DNA from: Larkinella rosea
GTDB lineage: Bacteria > Bacteroidota > Bacteroidia > Cytophagales > Spirosomataceae
DNA: 64,000 bases
Direction of reading: 5' to 3'
Assembly (NCBI RefSeq): GCF_003858635.1
Contig: NZ_RQJO01000015.1
Coordinates: 806,001-870,000, forward strand
The notes under the pieces were generated by a model that was not told where the DNA came from, did not search any database, and saw nothing but the letters and a program-made list of their open reading frames with translations. Position 1 is the stretch's first letter. Every line of letters starts with the position of its first letter. Below are positions 27,100 to 36,591 of this stretch, piece by piece. Made by a program: the position numbers and the translations under genes.

Positions 27100-30000
27100 T
27101 TAGAATCGGACATTGAGGTTAAAACCAATACTACGGGTCGTGGGTAAACCCGTCGATTCCAGACCAACCAGGTTGTCGGAGCTAAATCCGAATTGTTCAG
27201 GATCGATGTTGGGTACCCATTTTTTAAGAATAGCGACGTTGTTTGCCACTGCGTTCAGCCGAATGCCTTTGATAAACAGATTGCCCGGGAGCATTTTCGT
27301 AAAATCGTAGCCAATCGAGATCTGACGCAGTTTCCAGAAACCGGCATCGTAAACGACCTGTTCCCCCAGACTCTTGGAACGTCCCACCGAGTAGTAATCC
27401 TGCACAAAAGCCCGGACCGTGTTGACTTCGCCTTTTTCATTCACACCCACGCCCACCATTTTGTTGTCGGCTTCACCCCGGCCCACCAGCGTTTCTTTCT
27501 GCAAGCCGTGGCGGAATGCGTTGAGGTTCGTACCCGAAATCATCTTGCCACCCAGTTTAAAGTCGATCAGGAACGATACATTGATGCCTTTGTAGGTGAA
27601 CGAATTGGTAATACCGCCCATGTATTTCGGCAATGCGGAGCCGAAAGCTACGGGGGCTGGTGTCCGGACCGGTAGTCCATCACCCCCATGAACCATCCGA
27701 CCCTGTGCATCCCTGACGTACCCGAAGGTATACAATTGGGCCAGCGGCTGGCCAACCACATGACGGAGGTCACCAACGTAAATCCCGTTCCCAACCACAA
27801 TCTGTTCGCCCGCTACATCAGTCAGAAGCCGGAGCAGCTTGGTCTGGTTATATGAGCCATTCAGGGTAATGTCCCAAGAGAAGTCTTTCGTGCGGAAAGG
27901 GGACACATTGAGCAACGCTTCAAAACCCCGGTTTCGGCTTTGGCCGCTGTTAATCAGCGTGTTTGTGTAACCGGAAGCGTCAGACGACTGGGCGGCCACA
28001 ATCTGGTCGCTGGTTATTTTGTTGTAGAATGCCAGATCCAGACCCACCCGGTTATTGAACATCTTCAATTCCAGACCTACTTCGGCTTCCGCCGTCCGGC
28101 TGGGTTTCAGCGTCGCACTGGGAACGGTATTCGACGTGATGTTACCCACCGGCTGACCCAGACCCGCGGGGTTCGGGAACAGGTTGGCACCGACACTGTA
28201 GAACAGGTTGTTGGAATAGGGCGCTACGTCGCCATCGCTCCCCACTTCGGCGTAGGCGCCACGCAGTTTACCAAAATTCAGCCAGTTGGGAAGATTTTCG
28301 AAGGCTTGTGAGAAAACGAAGCTACCCGTAATGGACGGATAAACCACGCTGCGGTTGCCTGGTGCCAGGGTCGAGAACCAGTCATTGCGGGCCGTCACGT
28401 TCAGGAACAGAAAATTGTTGTACGAAAATTCGGCGGCTCCGTAGAGCGAGTTCACTTTCCGTTCGCTCAATCCGTAGGTCGGATCTTTCACGCGGCCATT
28501 TTGCGGAATGTAAAGCCCGCGCACGATGAAGTCCGTCACCAGGACGCTGTTCAGGTCGCTCCGGCGATACAGCTGATTTCCCCCGACGGTTACATCGATA
28601 CCAAATTTACCAAACGTCCGGTTTGCTCCAATCAGGAAATCGGTGTTGAGCTCGCGGAAACGGCGGGCTTCCTGCACGTAGTTCCCGTTGACAAAACCGG
28701 CCGGAGCCGCTGCCAGCGACGCCTGACCCGTCGGGAAGTTGTAATCCTGATCACGCGCCCAGAAATCCTGCCCAACCCGGCCCTGGAGGTACAGCCAATC
28801 CGTAAAATTGTAGCGGGCGGTCAGGTTGCCAAACAGCCGGTCGCGCCGGATATTTTCAAATTTCTGTGACATGACGAAGTACGGATTCGTCCGGTTTTGG
28901 AACCGTGACCACAAAAACTCGTTGCCGGTGGCCGGATTGATCTGGTTGGCTTCCAGCACATCGAGCGGCATGGAGTTCGCCAGGGTGTAGATAACCGTTG
29001 GCGTACTGTTGTCCTGCTGCGCAATCTGGGGCGGGTTTTTGTTGAATTCGTTGGAGTAATTGAGGGTTCCCGTTACCGTCAGCTTGGACGAAAGATTGTA
29101 GCTAAAACCGAGGTTGATGGTTTTCCGGTTGAAGCTGTTATTGGGCGTAATGCCTTTGTTATCCGTGTTGGAAACCGACAGGTTAAAACCGCCTTTATCG
29201 CTTCCCGACGACATCGAAACGGAGTTGGTCCAGGTCGAGCCGGTGCGGTAAAACCCTTTGATCCGGTTGCGAACGGCCTGGTACGGAACCGTTACACCGC
29301 CGAAAAGGACCTGTGTCATGCCCGGCTGGAACTTCTCACCAAAACTCCACACGCCCGACGTTGGGTTGGGAGCCGTGGGCCGAACGCCGTATTCGCCCTG
29401 ACCGTATTCGTACTGATAATCCGTAAAATCCAACGGTGAATCGGTCGTGAAGTTGGTGTTGTAGACCACGCCAATGCCCTGGCCGCTGCCCTTGGTCTTG
29501 GTCGTAATCATGATGACGCCGTCTTTGGCCCGTGAGCCGTAAAGCGCGGCTGCCGTTCCCCCTTTTAAAACCGTCATGCCTTCAATGTCGTCCGGATTAA
29601 TGGACGACAGGCCGTCACCACCGTCGGAATAGTTGGAACCCCGGTTGGCAATAGCACCATCGCTGCCGGTATTTCCGTTGTTCTGACCAAAGTTGGTGTT
29701 GTCGATCGGGACGCCATTGACCACGATCAGCGGGTTGTTCTGTCCGGAAAAGGAGGATTGCCCGCGAATCCGGATTTTACTCGTTCCGGCGGCTCCCGTA
29801 CCCAGACTTGTGATGTTTACCCCGGCAATTTTACCCTGCAAGGCATTTACAAAATTGACGGTTCGGTTGGTTGTGATTTGCTCGGAGCTGACGTTGGCCG
29901 TGGCATAACCCAGCCGTTTCGCTTCTTTCTTAATTCCAAGTGCGGTTACAACTACTTCATTCAGGCTTTGAGAGCCTTCGTCGAGCGTGACGTTCAGGAC

Positions 30001-30279
30001 GGTTTGGTTGCCAATCGGGACCTCCCGACCCTGAAAACCGATGGAGCTAAAAACCAGGGTGGCATTAGCCGGAGCGTTGATGCTAAATTTACCATTCGCA
30101 TCGGTGTTGGTTCCCAACGTGGTGTTTTTGATCAGGACGGAGGCACCAGCAATGGGTATTTGGTCTTTACCGGAAAGAACGGTTCCGGTAACCTTTCGGT
30201 CTTGTGCCTGAGCCCCTGGAACCAAAAAGGCGACAAACCACACGGCCAGGAAACTACGTAGGAAAGTAGAATACTGCAT
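27100..30279 (-). CDS. SusC/RagA family TonB-linked outer-membrane receptor
   Basis: A 1059-residue TonB-dependent transporter. Signal peptide (about 1-25), CarboxypepD-regulatory-like domain (about 28-105) ending NEVVVTALGIKKE (the SusC signature and TonB-box region), a plug domain with IRIRGQSSFSG and NPDDIEGMTVLKGGTAAALYGSRAKDG split by repeats typical of SusC, then a 22-strand barrel finishing with TRSIGFNLNVRF and the terminal aromatic residue. It imports large nutrients together with the downstream SusD-like protein, energised by TonB. The substrate is unknown. Confidence 0.93.
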   Translation of the reverse strand: MQYSTFLRSFLAVWFVAFLVPGAQAQDRKVTGTVLSGKDQIPIAGASVLIKNTTLGTNTDANGKFSINAPANATLVFSSIGFQGREVPIGNQTVLNVTLDEGSQSLNEVVVTALGIKKEAKRLGYATANVSSEQITTNRTVNFVNALQGKIAGVNITSLGTGAAGTSKIRIRGQSSFSGQNNPLIVVNGVPIDNTNFGQNNGNTGSDGAIANRGSNYSDGGDGLSSINPDDIEGMTVLKGGTAAALYGSRAKDGVIMITTKTKGSGQGIGVVYNTNFTTDSPLDFTDYQYEYGQGEYGVRPTAPNPTSGVWSFGEKFQPGMTQVLFGGVTVPYQAVRNRIKGFYRTGSTWTNSVSMSSGSDKGGFNLSVSNTDNKGITPNNSFNRKTINLGFSYNLSSKLTVTGTLNYSNEFNKNPPQIAQQDNSTPTVIYTLANSMPLDVLEANQINPATGNEFLWSRFQNRTNPYFVMSQKFENIRRDRLFGNLTARYNFTDWLYLQGRVGQDFWARDQDYNFPTGQASLAAAPAGFVNGNYVQEARRFRELNTDFLIGANRTFGKFGIDVTVGGNQLYRRSDLNSVLVTDFIVRGLYIPQNGRVKDPTYGLSERKVNSLYGAAEFSYNNFLFLNVTARNDWFSTLAPGNRSVVYPSITGSFVFSQAFENLPNWLNFGKLRGAYAEVGSDGDVAPYSNNLFYSVGANLFPNPAGLGQPVGNITSNTVPSATLKPSRTAEAEVGLELKMFNNRVGLDLAFYNKITSDQIVAAQSSDASGYTNTLINSGQSRNRGFEALLNVSPFRTKDFSWDITLNGSYNQTKLLRLLTDVAGEQIVVGNGIYVGDLRHVVGQPLAQLYTFGYVRDAQGRMVHGGDGLPVRTPAPVAFGSALPKYMGGITNSFTYKGINVSFLIDFKLGGKMISGTNLNAFRHGLQKETLVGRGEADNKMVGVGVNEKGEVNTVRAFVQDYYSVGRSKSLGEQVVYDAGFWKLRQISIGYDFTKMLPGNLFIKGIRLNAVANNVAILKKWVPNIDPEQFGFSSDNLVGLESTGLPTTRSIGFNLNVRF

Positions 30280-30677
30280 AGAGGAAATGGATTAATAAAG
30301 ATGGTAAAAGAGTAAAATGGTAAAAGAGCAAGATTATATAGAATATACCCGGAATTGCTTCCGGATCATAGACTTTTCTAATATGCAGCAATTTTTAGGA
30401 TATAACAAGGCAATTTTTAGATATATTTTATCGGAATATTTTTTTTATGATTTTAATAATCGGTTAAATGCAATATAGCCACCTGTTAATTCCATGCGAA
30501 TGGAACCGTTGCCGGACCATTTATTCGTTTCAATACATCATAGATTAATTCATGTAAAAAAATAGACGTACCCTTGCTTATTGAAGTGTCTTTCTATTAC
30601 TTTCCACATAAATTCAGGTTTGTATCGGTTATTTTTCGGACAAGTTACCCAGGTTATTATTTAAGTAACACTGCTTT
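30280..30677. other. AT-rich intergenic region between divergent susC-like and ntrC-like genes
   Basis: About 400 bases, strongly AT-rich. It must hold the promoters for both divergent genes. The word GGTAAAAGAG occurs twice at about 30301-30327 just ahead of the susC-like gene. I see no RNA gene, coding frame or matching -33/-7 pair. Confidence 0.5.
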
Positions 30678-31829
30678 ATGGCGAGATTAATCATCATTGA
30701 CGATGAAAAAAGTATACGGGATGCACTTCGCGATATTCTGGAATACGAAGGCTACGAAGTCGATGAAGCCAAGGATGGAGAGGAGGGACTGGAACTGGTC
30801 AAACAGAACAGTTATGATGTGGCGCTTTGTGACATTAAAATGCCCAAGATGGACGGTCTTGAGTTGCTTTTAAAAGCAGCCGAGTTAGGGAAAGGTACCC
30901 AGTTTATCATGATTTCGGCCTACGGCAATATTGAAAATGCCGTGGAAGCCACCAAACGGGGGGCGTTTGATTTCATCATAAAACCGCCCGATCTGAACCG
31001 CCTGCTGGTCACGGTGCGCAACGCCATCGACAAGGCCAAGCTGGTCATGGAAACCAAGACCCTGAAACGGCGGATTTATAAACTCAACGAAATCGTGGGT
31101 GATTCCGATGCGATCCGTCGCGTAAAAGACACCATCGACCGGGTCGCACCCACCGAAGCCCGGGTGCTGATCACGGGTGCCAATGGTTCCGGAAAAGAGA
31201 TGGTCGCCAAGCAGATCCACGAAAAAGGAAGCCGTGCCCAGAATTCGCTGATCGAAGTGAACTGTGCCGCTATTCCGAGCGAATTGATTGAAAGTGAGTT
31301 GTTCGGTCACGAAAAAGGCGCCTTTACCGGAGCCTCCGCCAAACGTTCCGGCAAATTTGAACAGGCCGACGGCGGCACGCTTTTTCTGGACGAAATCGGC
31401 GACATGAGTTTGTCGGCCCAGGCCAAAGTACTGCGGGCGTTGCAGGAAAGTAAAATTACCCGCGTGGGCGGTGACAAGGAAATAAAAATAAACGTGCGGG
31501 TTATTGCCGCAACCAATAAAGATCTGCGAAAAGAGATTCAGGACGGTAATTTTCGGGAGGATTTATTCCACCGGCTGAGTGTGATCCGGATCCATGTGCC
31601 ACCACTGGCCGACCGGCGCGAAGATATTCCGCTGCTGGCCGAGAAGTTCCTGCACGACATCGCGGAAGAATACGGGGCACAGTCCAAAGAAATTACACCG
31701 GATGCGATGGCGTACCTTCAGTTGTTGCCCTGGACCGGAAATGTCCGGGAACTTCGGAATGTGGTTGAGCGGCTGGTTATTCTCTGTGGTGACGAAATCA
31801 ATCGGAATGATGTCGAAATGTACGCTTAA
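30678..31829 (+). CDS. NtrC-like sigma-54-interacting response regulator lacking a DNA-binding domain
   Basis: A 383-residue protein. The receiver domain (1-115) has the acidic pair D8-D9, the phosphoacceptor D52, S80 and K102. The AAA+ domain (about 137-370) has Walker A at 167-173 (GANGSGK), the sigma-54-contacting GAFTGA loop at 214-219, and Walker B LFLDEIGD at 235-242. The protein stops shortly after the R-finger/WTGNVRELRN block, so the C-terminal Fis-type helix-turn-helix found in NtrC is absent. It may act from solution like FlgR-type truncated activators or with a separate partner. The stop TAA at 31827-31829 is unambiguous. It overlaps the converging LuxE-like gene by 4 bases. Confidence 0.88.
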   Translation: MARLIIIDDEKSIRDALRDILEYEGYEVDEAKDGEEGLELVKQNSYDVALCDIKMPKMDGLELLLKAAELGKGTQFIMISAYGNIENAVEATKRGAFDFIIKPPDLNRLLVTVRNAIDKAKLVMETKTLKRRIYKLNEIVGDSDAIRRVKDTIDRVAPTEARVLITGANGSGKEMVAKQIHEKGSRAQNSLIEVNCAAIPSELIESELFGHEKGAFTGASAKRSGKFEQADGGTLFLDEIGDMSLSAQAKVLRALQESKITRVGGDKEIKINVRVIAATNKDLRKEIQDGNFREDLFHRLSVIRIHVPPLADRREDIPLLAEKFLHDIAEEYGAQSKEITPDAMAYLQLLPWTGNVRELRNVVERLVILCGDEINRNDVEMYA

Positions 31830-32917
31830 AGCACCATCAGATTACAACCCCGAATATCGGAATTATCAAACCGCCCGATGACCCGAAACGCATCGGGCGT
31901 TCCTTTTTCGTATTGCCCCAAATCCTGTGTTTCAATGAAACTACAGGAATCCAGATTAGCGAGGTCGATCACGTTGATTCCACCCGTTAACCGCACCCGC
32001 CGACCGGAAGCTGCGGTTTGGTCGGGAAACGGATAAATACAAAACGGATCGTTCACGTCACGGAGCAGAATGCGCAGGGTAGGAGGGGCCCGGAAAATTC
32101 CGGCACCGGTCGAATAAGCCTGCGAAAGCAGTTCAGTCATGCCGTATTCGGAATGAATGGCCGCAACGCCTAACCGGTTTTTCAACAAATCGTGAACTTC
32201 TTCGCGCAGTAACTCCTGCCGCCGGCCTTTCATACCGCCGGTTTCCATGATGATCAATTCCGGGATCTGTTTCAGAAATGAAAAGTCGGTGTCGGATTCG
32301 GCCCAGTCGAGCAGCCCAAACGTCACGCCGATGAGTAACACCTTGCGGTTCGGTTCCGGACTGGCGGCCAGTTGTTGCAGCGTAGCCGTCAGATCGTCCG
32401 TATTGCGCAGAAAAAAACCAGATGAATCGGAGTCTGATTTTTCAATAAACCGCTGAACCATATACACCAACGACGAGTTATTTCGTTCAAGGTAAGACGG
32501 TAAGAGCGCCAGAATGTGGAAGCGGTTGAGCGGGCCATAAACCTGCTCAAAAATCTGCTGACTGACGGTGTCGTACCAGGCCGGATCCGGAACATAATGG
32601 CGACTGGTGACGGCCCCGGTGGTCCCGCTGCTTTCAAACGTTAACAGCTTGTCGGTAAGCGGTTCTTTCATTTCTTCCGAATGCGTCAAAACCGGATGTT
32701 GTTTGAAAAAACCGATCGGGAGAAACGGAATTTGATCGATGGTTCGTATCTTTTCCGGCTCAACCTTCCGATGTTGCAGGTAGGTACGGTAAAGCGGATT
32801 GAAATTCGCCTGATACCGGAAAACGTCCAGTGCCACCGAATCGAACGTGGAGCGGTTTGCTGACTGAAGCCGGAGAATTTGGTTCCGGAGGTCATTACGA
32901 CTAGTTGAAGGCGACAA
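31826..32917 (-). CDS. LuxE/PaaK-like acyl-protein synthetase family enzyme
   Basis: A 363-residue member of the LuxE acyl-protein synthetase / PaaK-type adenylate-forming group. The ATP-binding loop is FESSGTTGAVTSRHYVP, followed by the family region IHSEYGMTELLSQAYS and LRDVNDPF. Such enzymes activate a carboxylate with ATP; the substrate is not known and no luciferase genes are present. The only good in-frame start is TTG at 32917; an in-frame stop lies further upstream and no ATG is available before the conserved N-terminal helix. It overlaps the ntrC-like gene tail to tail by 4 bases. Confidence 0.8.
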   Translation of the reverse strand: MSPSTSRNDLRNQILRLQSANRSTFDSVALDVFRYQANFNPLYRTYLQHRKVEPEKIRTIDQIPFLPIGFFKQHPVLTHSEEMKEPLTDKLLTFESSGTTGAVTSRHYVPDPAWYDTVSQQIFEQVYGPLNRFHILALLPSYLERNNSSLVYMVQRFIEKSDSDSSGFFLRNTDDLTATLQQLAASPEPNRKVLLIGVTFGLLDWAESDTDFSFLKQIPELIIMETGGMKGRRQELLREEVHDLLKNRLGVAAIHSEYGMTELLSQAYSTGAGIFRAPPTLRILLRDVNDPFCIYPFPDQTAASGRRVRLTGGINVIDLANLDSCSFIETQDLGQYEKGTPDAFRVIGRFDNSDIRGCNLMVL

Positions 32918-32991
32918 ATCTGATTCAGGAAATGGGCTTATTAATGAACGTAAGCCTTGTAAATACTTAGTAACGATAGTCTGTTAACACA

Positions 32992-33516
32992 ATGTCTACG
33001 CGATTTATTCAGCAGGGTTTGTTTTTTTTCGGGATTGCGGCCCTCGTCATTGGGTGTATCGAACCGCCCGATTTTAACAATACGCCCGCCATCAGTTCGC
33101 CCACGGTTACGTCTTATCCGGCTTTTGACGATTTTTCCCAGATTCCGAAGGACTCGGTCGTCATTTCGGTGCGGTTTCAGGACGGCGACGGCGATCTGGG
33201 TTTATCGGTCGAAGAACGAACGAAAGACTCGGCAAATTATCGCCAATGGGGGAATTATGAGTTGAAGACTTACAAATTTGTCAATGGTAAATTCGAATTT
33301 GTGGATTTGGTGGTTTTAAATAAACTCTTCTTTCCGCGTCTGAAACCTGACAACAAGAATAGTCCGCTGGAGGGAACGCTGGATTTTTCCCAGAGCTTTC
33401 TGCGTTCACGCAATACCAAATTGGTTCCGGTTAAATTCGCGGTTCGGATCCGCGACCGTAAATTGAATGTTAGCAATGTGGTCGAAACCGATACCATTTC
33501 AATACCGCTGAACTAA
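32992..33516 (+). CDS. Putative lipoprotein of unknown function
   Basis: A 174-residue protein with a lipoprotein signal (hydrophobic 9-20, lipobox VIGC with C22). The mature part contains DSVVISVRFQDGDGDLGLS, an Asp/Gly loop typical of surface proteins in Bacteroidota, and ends in a beta-rich segment (RDRKLNVSNVVETDTISI). No assigned function. It is divergent from the LuxE-like gene and ends in a shared terminator. Confidence 0.75.
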   Translation: MSTRFIQQGLFFFGIAALVIGCIEPPDFNNTPAISSPTVTSYPAFDDFSQIPKDSVVISVRFQDGDGDLGLSVEERTKDSANYRQWGNYELKTYKFVNGKFEFVDLVVLNKLFFPRLKPDNKNSPLEGTLDFSQSFLRSRNTKLVPVKFAVRIRDRKLNVSNVVETDTISIPLN

Positions 33517-33523
33517 TCGTCGT

Positions 33524-33559
33524 AAAAAGTGCCTGGTTGGAGCCGATCAGGCACTTTTT
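33524..33559. terminator. Bidirectional intrinsic terminator
   Basis: AAAAAGTGCCTG and CAGGCACTTTTT pair around a 12-base loop. It ends the lipoprotein gene on the plus strand and the histidine kinase gene on the minus strand, overlapping the last codons of the latter. Confidence 0.85.
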
Positions 33560-34785
33560 GCCGTTTTATTGCCTTCCAAAACCGGTTCTTCACTGACAAC
33601 GCTGTCCCGCAGCAAAATCCGGAACGTGGTTCCCTTACCCACTTCAGAGCTTTTGACAAAGAGTCGGCCGTTGTGGTATTCTTCAATAATCCGCTTTGCC
33701 AGCGTCAGGCCCAGGCCCCAACCCCGTTTTTTCGTACTGTAGCCGGGATTAAACACCTGCTGGAGATTTGCTTTGCCAATGCCTTTGCCCGTATCGGTGA
33801 TGTCGATTGCGATTTCATTGCGCGGAAGCGGCAGGATGCGGATGGTTAATTTTCCCACTCCTTTCATCGCATCGACTGCATTTTTACAGATATTCTCAAT
33901 CACCCATTCAAACAGCAATTTGTTGATCATCACTTGTTTCCCGTCCGGTATGAGACTTTCAAACTGCATGCTGACTTTGGTCGAAATTCGCTTTTCCAGG
34001 TAGGAAACGAAATGGTGAACGGTTTCGGCCAAGTCTTCATTCTTCAGGGTTGGGATAGAACCGATGCTCGAAAACCGCGTGGCAATGGTCTCCAGGCGGT
34101 TTACGTCTTTCTCAATTTCGTCGGCAATGGACTGATCGATGGCCGGATCGGTGCGGAAATACTCCACCCAGGCCATCAACGACGACAGGGGCGTTCCCAA
34201 CTGGTGTGCGGTTTCTTTCGCCAGCCCCACCCAGACCCGGTTTTGCTCCGCCCGACGCGCCGAACTGAACGCCAGATAGGCCAGAAAACCGAGGGTAAAC
34301 ATCACCGCCAATTGAACGTAAGGGAAAAATCGCAACTGCAGCAGAATGGATGAATTGTGGTAATAAACATAACCCTGAATTTTGCCATCTTTCTCAACCA
34401 CAATCGGTTGGTGTTCTTTTTTCATTTCGGCCAGTTCCAGTTCTTCTGCCCGCTTGATTTCGTCATCGGGCGTGCCCTTCGGAAATTCAATATTACTGAA
34501 GACTATTTTGTTGTTCTGATCCAGAACAATCGCCGGAACATTATGCTTTTTGTTGGCGAAAATAATTTCGTCCGTCATGAAGGTCATGTCGTCGTTGACA
34601 TTGACTTCATAGACATTAAACAAGGCCTTTGCGTACAATTTTACACTGCTTTCTTCGCGCGCTTCCAGCTTTTCCACCAGCCGATTAGTATACAGCAACG
34701 AAGCCGTTCCGACCAGCAACAGATTCAGCGCAACGACAATCTTCAGCGTATTCCGCTGACCATATATATCCAGTGATTTTAGCAT
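33547..34785 (-). CDS. Membrane sensor histidine kinase
   Basis: About 412 residues from the ATG at 34785 (a TTG eight codons upstream is less likely). Two transmembrane helices near residues 13-30 and about 160-185 bracket a periplasmic sensor region. The dimerisation/phosphoacceptor block is KETAHQLGTPLSSLMAWVEYF with the histidine in AHQLGTP, and the ATPase domain has N-box NICKNAVDAM, G1 DTGKGIGK and G2 GWGLGLTLAK. No response regulator gene is adjacent; the partner is unknown. Confidence 0.9.
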   Translation of the reverse strand: MLKSLDIYGQRNTLKIVVALNLLLVGTASLLYTNRLVEKLEAREESSVKLYAKALFNVYEVNVNDDMTFMTDEIIFANKKHNVPAIVLDQNNKIVFSNIEFPKGTPDDEIKRAEELELAEMKKEHQPIVVEKDGKIQGYVYYHNSSILLQLRFFPYVQLAVMFTLGFLAYLAFSSARRAEQNRVWVGLAKETAHQLGTPLSSLMAWVEYFRTDPAIDQSIADEIEKDVNRLETIATRFSSIGSIPTLKNEDLAETVHHFVSYLEKRISTKVSMQFESLIPDGKQVMINKLLFEWVIENICKNAVDAMKGVGKLTIRILPLPRNEIAIDITDTGKGIGKANLQQVFNPGYSTKKRGWGLGLTLAKRIIEEYHNGRLFVKSSEVGKGTTFRILLRDSVVSEEPVLEGNKTAKSA

Positions 34786-35109
34786 AGACTCCGGTTTGAA
34801 GCAACCCAACGACGGTTTTTCGCGTATCGACTGAAAATAATCAGGTTAGGAGCTGAGAATCATCATCAGGTTACGACCGTTTACTGTGGTAACTTAGCAT
34901 CTAATTTACGTCATAACGCTCGATTTCGGCAATTCAATGTCCTAATTTCCCGTCTCAACGGAATAATATTGTAAATAGGATATTAAGAAGAGAACTTTGC
35001 AATAGTTTATAGCGGTTCTAAATAAGTACGTAGTAAACTGAATCTGCGTCAACAGTGTTTTCTGTAAGAGAATTGTATCGTAATTTTGGGCATATTTTGA
35101 ATAGTAACA
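34786..35109. other. Intergenic region between divergent kinase and hemA genes
   Basis: About 320 bases, AT-rich, with no coding frame or RNA gene that I can support. Promoters for both neighbours must lie here. Confidence 0.5.
35058..35088 (+). promoter_or_regulatory. Candidate promoter for hemA
   Basis: TAATTTTG at 35081-35088 matches the -7 consensus TAnnTTTG. TTTT at 35058-35061, exactly 19 bases upstream, is a near match for the -33 TTTG. The start codon follows 21 bases downstream. Confidence 0.45.
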
Positions 35110-36423
35110 ATGCACGAGTTCTTTAAATCAATTAGCCTTTCCCACAAAACCGCTCCACTGGCGGTTCGCGAGCTAATTGCATTAAACGAAGACGAGTCCA
35201 GGCAATTGCTGATCAAACTCCGGGAGTTTTTCGGAGCTTCGGAATCGCTGGTTATTTCTACCTGCAACCGCACGGAGGTTTATTATTCGTCTCCACAGAA
35301 TCTGAACCGGGAAATTGCCCGTTTGTTGCTCGCCGAAAAAGGAATTACTTCCACGGAAGATTATCTTCCTTATTTTCACTTTTTTGATACGCAGGCCGAT
35401 TCGGTTCGGCATTTATTCGAAGTATGCACCGGTTTGCACTCCCAGGTGGTGGGCGACATGCAGATTCCGAATCAGGTAAAACAGGCTTATCAATGGTCGG
35501 CTGACCTCGATATGGCGGGGCCATTTCTGCACCGCCTGATGCACACCATTTTCTTTACCAACAAACGGGTTGCTCAGGAAACCAGTTTCCGTGACGGAGC
35601 CGCTTCGGTTTCGTATGCCGCCGTTGAGTTGATCGAAGAACTGGTTGGCTCCAGTGGTTGCCCCTACATGGCGGCAGCGGGTTCATCCAGTCCGTCGGTT
35701 TTGGTAATTGGTTTGGGGGAAATTGGCGCGGATATCTGCGAAAACCTGGCTGCCCGTAAGCTAAACCGGATTACACTTTGTAACCGCACCCGCTCGAAAG
35801 CCGATGCGCTGGCGGAAAAACACGCGTTCCGGGTCGCTGATTTTGCCAATCTGACGGAGGAAATTGCGAAAGCCGATGTCATTATTTCGTCGGTACTGGT
35901 GGAGAAACCACTCATTACGGCCGACTTACTGTCGGGCTTAAACTCCCTGACGTTCAAGTATTTCTTTGATTTATCGGTTCCCCGGAGCGTTGACACCAAC
36001 GTCGAGCAGGTTCCGGGCGTGCTGCTGTATAACATCGACCACATCCGGACGCGCGCCGACGAAGCACTGAGCCGCCGGATGGCGTCGATTCCGCAGGTGG
36101 AAGCAATCATCGATCAGTCCATCGACGATTTCAACGACTGGTCGCGGGAGATGATCGTGTCGCCCACGATTAATAAATTTAAAAATGCGCTGGAGCAGAT
36201 TCGGAAAGAAGAAATTGCCCGCCATTTGAAAAATATGACTGCCGAAGAATCCGAAAAAGTGGAAAAAATCACGCGCAGCATCATGCAGAAAATTATGAAA
36301 GCACCGGTTTTGCAACTTAAGGCAGCCTGCAAACGCGGTGAAGCCGATACGCTGATTGATGTCTTAACGGATTTGTTCGATCTGGAAAAACAGCCGACCG
36401 ACGCATCCCAGAATTTTCACTAA
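35110..36423 (+). CDS. hemA: Glutamyl-tRNA reductase
   Basis: A 437-residue enzyme that reduces Glu-tRNA(Glu) to glutamate-1-semialdehyde, the first step of tetrapyrrole synthesis in this phylum. The N-terminal catalytic domain has ISLSHKTAPLAVRELIAL and the active-site cysteine in ISTCNRTEVYY; the NADPH domain begins VLVIGLGEIGADICENLA; the C-terminal dimerisation helices run to the end. Full length. The next gene is separated by an inverted repeat. Confidence 0.93.
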   Translation: MHEFFKSISLSHKTAPLAVRELIALNEDESRQLLIKLREFFGASESLVISTCNRTEVYYSSPQNLNREIARLLLAEKGITSTEDYLPYFHFFDTQADSVRHLFEVCTGLHSQVVGDMQIPNQVKQAYQWSADLDMAGPFLHRLMHTIFFTNKRVAQETSFRDGAASVSYAAVELIEELVGSSGCPYMAAAGSSSPSVLVIGLGEIGADICENLAARKLNRITLCNRTRSKADALAEKHAFRVADFANLTEEIAKADVIISSVLVEKPLITADLLSGLNSLTFKYFFDLSVPRSVDTNVEQVPGVLLYNIDHIRTRADEALSRRMASIPQVEAIIDQSIDDFNDWSREMIVSPTINKFKNALEQIRKEEIARHLKNMTAEESEKVEKITRSIMQKIMKAPVLQLKAACKRGEADTLIDVLTDLFDLEKQPTDASQNFH

Positions 36424-36490
36424 CCTATGATGAATAGTTCACAGAGTCCCAGACTAAGCAATTGGTTTGGGATTTTTCGTTTACAGGTAC

Positions 36491-36572
36491 GTACCCACGG
36501 ACTTTAGTCCGTGTTTTATGTTGTTAAACTCTAACTGTAGAGTAAAAAACACGGACTAAAGTCCGTGGGTAC
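36491..36572. repeat. Long inverted repeat made of palindromic ACGGACT-AGTCCGT arms
   Basis: The arms GTACCCACGGACTTTAGTCC... (from 36491) and its complement (to 36572) pair over about 27 bases around a 25-30 base centre. Each arm is itself a palindrome (ACGGACT, two or three bases, AGTCCGT), so the element can form one long hairpin or two small ones. The core is shared with the repeat at 11475-11552; a partial copy (TTAGTCCGTAGG) is at about 20115. Confidence 0.8.
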
Positions 36573-36591
36573 ATAGTAAACCAATCTACTT

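Noticed and set aside
30678-34785. NtrC-like regulator and histidine kinase as a cognate pair
   Set aside because: They are on opposite strands with two unrelated genes between them; the link cannot be supported.
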